In this document: positions 7,307 through 8,660 of the stretch, in pieces
Layout: every line of letters begins with the position of its first letter
Numbering within the stretch: position 1 is the stretch's first letter
Assembly: GCA_012031335.1 (NCBI GenBank)
Contig: JAAUTT010000140.1
Location: 1 to 8,660 of the forward strand
Origin: Bacteroidales bacterium
Lineage (GTDB): Bacteria; Bacteroidota; Bacteroidia; Bacteroidales; JAAUTT01
Length of the DNA: 8,660 nucleotides
Direction of reading: 5' to 3'
Position numbers and translations under genes: made by a program
Notes under the pieces: generated by a model
Database searches by the model: none
Seen by the model: the letters and a program-made list of their open reading frames with translations, nothing else
Told to the model about the DNA's origin: nothing

Positions 7307-7330
7307 ATTGCCCATAATCTTAAGGGCAAT
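7307..7330. repeat. Hairpin, 7-bp perfect stem
   Basis: ATTGCCC (7307-7313) pairs with GGGCAAT (7324-7330) around a 10-nt AT-rich loop. No T tract follows on either strand, so an intrinsic terminator is only a possibility. Confidence 0.4.
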
Positions 7331-7587
7331 GGTTGTAAGCCTATTCCATTGAAGACTGTCGATATTTAGAAGGGTTAAAATGGAAAATTATGCATAAAAT
7401 TGAAAACATGTTGAGCTATTTTTATTTTTAAGTCTGTGGATACAGTTTTTCATATATCTGGGGCTTTTTATTTTCTCAATACTATATGCAGTAAAGTTTA
7501 TGGTGCAATTATGGTATTTTATTTCATGTTTTTACTTGCTGACTAAAAACATGATTATGCTTTCGGTATTAGATTTGATTGATATAT

Positions 7588-7710
7588 ATGGTAATAAACC
7601 TTTTAGTTGTTTTAGTTATAGCGGGGTATTGGACATTTGTAAGGAAAATTGAATTTGATAGCCATATTGATAAGACTGATTGGTTAGGTAAATTAATGCA
7701 GGTACACTAA
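7588..7710 (+). CDS. Possible small membrane peptide (40 aa), weak
   Basis: This is an ATG-to-TAA frame of 40 codons, the only plus-strand candidate here that looks protein-like. A hydrophobic helix lies at about residues 2-17 (V-I-N-L-L-V-V-L-V-I-A-G-Y-W), followed by a charged tail (R-K-I-E-F-D-S-H-I-D-K-T-D-W). A perfect TAnnTTTG box (TAGATTTG) sits at 7570-7577, 10 bp before the ATG, but there is no matching -33 TTTG. I recognise no family. It could be chance in AT-rich DNA or the remnant of a longer gene. Confidence 0.2.
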   Translation: MVINLLVVLVIAGYWTFVRKIEFDSHIDKTDWLGKLMQVH

Positions 7711-7855
7711 AACTTAAATTATTTATCTCACTTGCAAGTATTTAAGGCGTACACTTTCTTAAAATCTTAATTGAAATCCATAATATTATATCGCAAGATT
7801 CTTTGCTGAAATAGGGATTCATTTTGTGTTCATTTTTTCAACAGTTTTACTTGCA

Positions 7856-7894
7856 GGGCTGATATAAAAATTCCTTATCAGGAAACTTCAGCCC
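7856..7894. terminator. Strong nested hairpin, possible terminator
   Basis: GGGCTGA (7856-7862) pairs with TCAGCCC (7888-7894). Inside it TTCCT (7871-7875) pairs with AGGAA (7880-7884) around a TATC tetraloop, with an A-rich internal bulge. It lies about 120 bp past the stop of the partial ATPase gene, in its direction of transcription. No clean T run follows, so a terminator role is uncertain; an RNA structure or binding site is also possible. Confidence 0.4.
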
Positions 7895-7927
7895 ATCATT
7901 AAAATTAGCATGTTTCAATATTTTATT

Positions 7928-8014
7928 TTAGCAATCATATAAATAAATGGGTAGCTTAAATATAATTTCCGGACCGGGGTTGCCTTTCAGCCCGGAAATT
8001 TTCATTTGAATCAT
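7928..8014 (-). other. 28-codon stub ORF coupled to the second ATPase gene
   Basis: The stop of the partial ATPase gene shares a base with an ATG (TAATG at 8016-8012). This opens a 28-residue frame, M-I-Q-M-K-I-S-G-L-K-G-N-P-G-P-E, that ends in a short hydrophobic stretch and TAA at 7930-7928. The coupled start and membrane-like beginning suggest the cut-off start of a following operon gene, but it may be chance. No family is recognised. Confidence 0.2.
7964..8000 (-). terminator. Hairpin just after the second ATPase gene
   Basis: AATTTCCGG (7964-7972) pairs with CCGGAAATT (7992-8000). The 19-nt loop can itself form a GGGTTG/CAGCCC stem with one G-T pair. It lies 13 bp past the ATPase stop (8014-8016), a fitting place for a terminator, although only a weak T-rich stretch follows on the minus strand. 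It also lies inside the 28-codon stub. Confidence 0.4.
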
Positions 8015-8660
8015 TAATCGAACTTCTTAGCGTGGCTTACCACCTTTCCATCGGCTAATTCAATGGTTCGGTCGCTGGCTTTTGCAAAATCAATATCGTG
8101 GGTAACAGCAATAATGGTTTGCCCAAAATCGTGGGCTATTTGTTTGAAAATATCGAAAACTATTTGCGTGTTCTTGCTGTCGAGGTTTCCGGTGGGTTCG
8201 TCGCCCATGATAATATCGGGATCGTTAATAAGCGCCCGGGCAATGGAAACCCGTTGTTGCTGACCACCACTAAGTTTCGATGCGGGTTTTAATGCCTGGT
8301 CTTTTAACCCCAAGATCTCCAGTTTTTGATAGGCGCGTTCTTCAATTTCGGCATAACTGTATTTGCCCAGTTTCTGAGCCGGAATCATCACATTTTTTAG
8401 GCACGAAAACTCGGGCAACAAGTAATGAAACTGAAACACAAAACCAATACTACGGTTGCGAATAGCGGCTAACTCATCGGTTTTTTTGCCAGTTATTAAT
8501 TCATTGCCTATGTATAGTTGGCCTTCGTAAGAGGTATCCATGGTGCTAAGGCAATATAACAGGGTCGATTTGCCACAACCGCTTTTGCCCACAAGGGTTA
8601 GAAACTCGCCTTTATATGCTTCGAAACTGATATCGTCAATGGCTTTAAATTTTACAGGTT
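8014..8660 (-). CDS. Second LolD/MacB-type ABC ATPase, 5' end outside the window
   Basis: This is a partial gene: the frame is open to the right edge (P-V-K-F-K-A-I-D-D-I-S-F-E at the start), so the GTG at 8592 is not the true start. It contains Walker A GKSGCGKST, the Q-loop F-V-F-Q-F, signature LSGGQ, Walker B IIMGDE and A-V-T-H-D, all intact, and ends with TAA 8016-8014. Across the roughly 214 shared residues I count about 43 differences from the ATPase at 637-1335 (about 80% identity). The stretch from the Q-loop to the signature motif is almost identical. Its codons are clearly more G+C-rich than those of the first copy. It presumably belongs to a second FtsX-type exporter operon to the right, similar in build to the one in this window. 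Confidence 0.92.
   Translation of the reverse strand, partial: PVKFKAIDDISFEAYKGEFLTLVGKSGCGKSTLLYCLSTMDTSYEGQLYIGNELITGKKTDELAAIRNRSIGFVFQFHYLLPEFSCLKNVMIPAQKLGKYSYAEIEERAYQKLEILGLKDQALKPASKLSGGQQQRVSIARALINDPDIIMGDEPTGNLDSKNTQIVFDIFKQIAHDFGQTIIAVTHDIDFAKASDRTIELADGKVVSHAKKFD

Larger units (their letters stand above)
7228..8013. other. Long intergenic region between the two exporter loci
   Basis: About 790 bp with no confident gene on either strand and no tRNA or rRNA that I recognise. It contains three clear hairpins (7307-7330, 7856-7894, 7964-8000), a 28-codon minus-strand stub joined to the partial ATPase gene, and a weak 40-codon plus-strand ORF. It separates the AT-rich kinase/exporter block from the more G+C-rich second ATPase gene, so it may contain the boundary of a transferred or duplicated segment. 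Confidence 0.6.

Noticed and set aside
7500..7652. 50-codon plus-strand ORF overlapping the 40-codon candidate in another frame
   Set aside because: Its composition is rich in Cys, Phe and Tyr without domain pattern, as expected for chance reading of AT-rich DNA.

Overview
The window looks like an AT-rich Bacteroidota (Bacteroidetes) chromosome segment. The main evidence is a LytS-type kinase with a LytTR regulator, a DUF2147-like exported protein, a lipoprotein-type HlyD adaptor, and separate FtsX permease and LolD/MacB ATPase genes. Weak Shine-Dalgarno context and a few TAnnTTTG-like promoter boxes fit the same group. The genus cannot be fixed from the sequence. Every convincing gene lies on the minus strand, so the genes read from high to low coordinates.

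Layout in transcription order. At 8660-8014 is the 3' part of a second LolD/MacB-type ATPase gene that runs off the right edge. At 8013-7228 is about 790 bp without a firm gene, containing three hairpins, a 28-codon stub and one weak 40-codon plus-strand ORF. At 7227-6257 is a LytS-family membrane histidine kinase, broken by a one-base frameshift. It overlaps by 4 nt (ATGA) a LytTR response regulator at 6260-5505. A 114-bp gap follows with two perfect 10-bp direct repeats 21 bp apart, which is the geometry of a LytTR operator. Then comes a tight run: DUF2147-like exported protein (5390-5004), TolC-family outer membrane protein (5001-3685), HlyD/MacA-like lipoprotein adaptor (3678-2580), FtsX/MacB-like permease (2580-1346), ATPase (1335-637) and a small DoxX-like membrane protein (644-285). 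The left 284 bp are non-coding and hold two hairpin elements.

How the genes work together (inference from families and order): the kinase and regulator sense an envelope signal and switch on a tripartite MacAB-TolC-like exporter through the direct-repeat operator. The ATPase and permease supply the inner membrane engine, the lipoprotein adaptor bridges the periplasm, and the TolC-like protein forms the outer membrane duct. The substrate cannot be read from sequence. The ATPase at 637-1335 and the partial one at 8014-8660 are about 80% identical in protein, and the second is visibly richer in G+C, so two related exporter operons sit side by side.

The most striking oddity is damage. Three genes (kinase, adaptor, permease) carry four single-base losses in all, each repaired on paper by adding one A to an A run. 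The DoxX-like gene has an in-frame stop at codon 6. The damaged proteins read perfectly once repaired, so this is either very recent decay, phase-variable switching, or sequence error.
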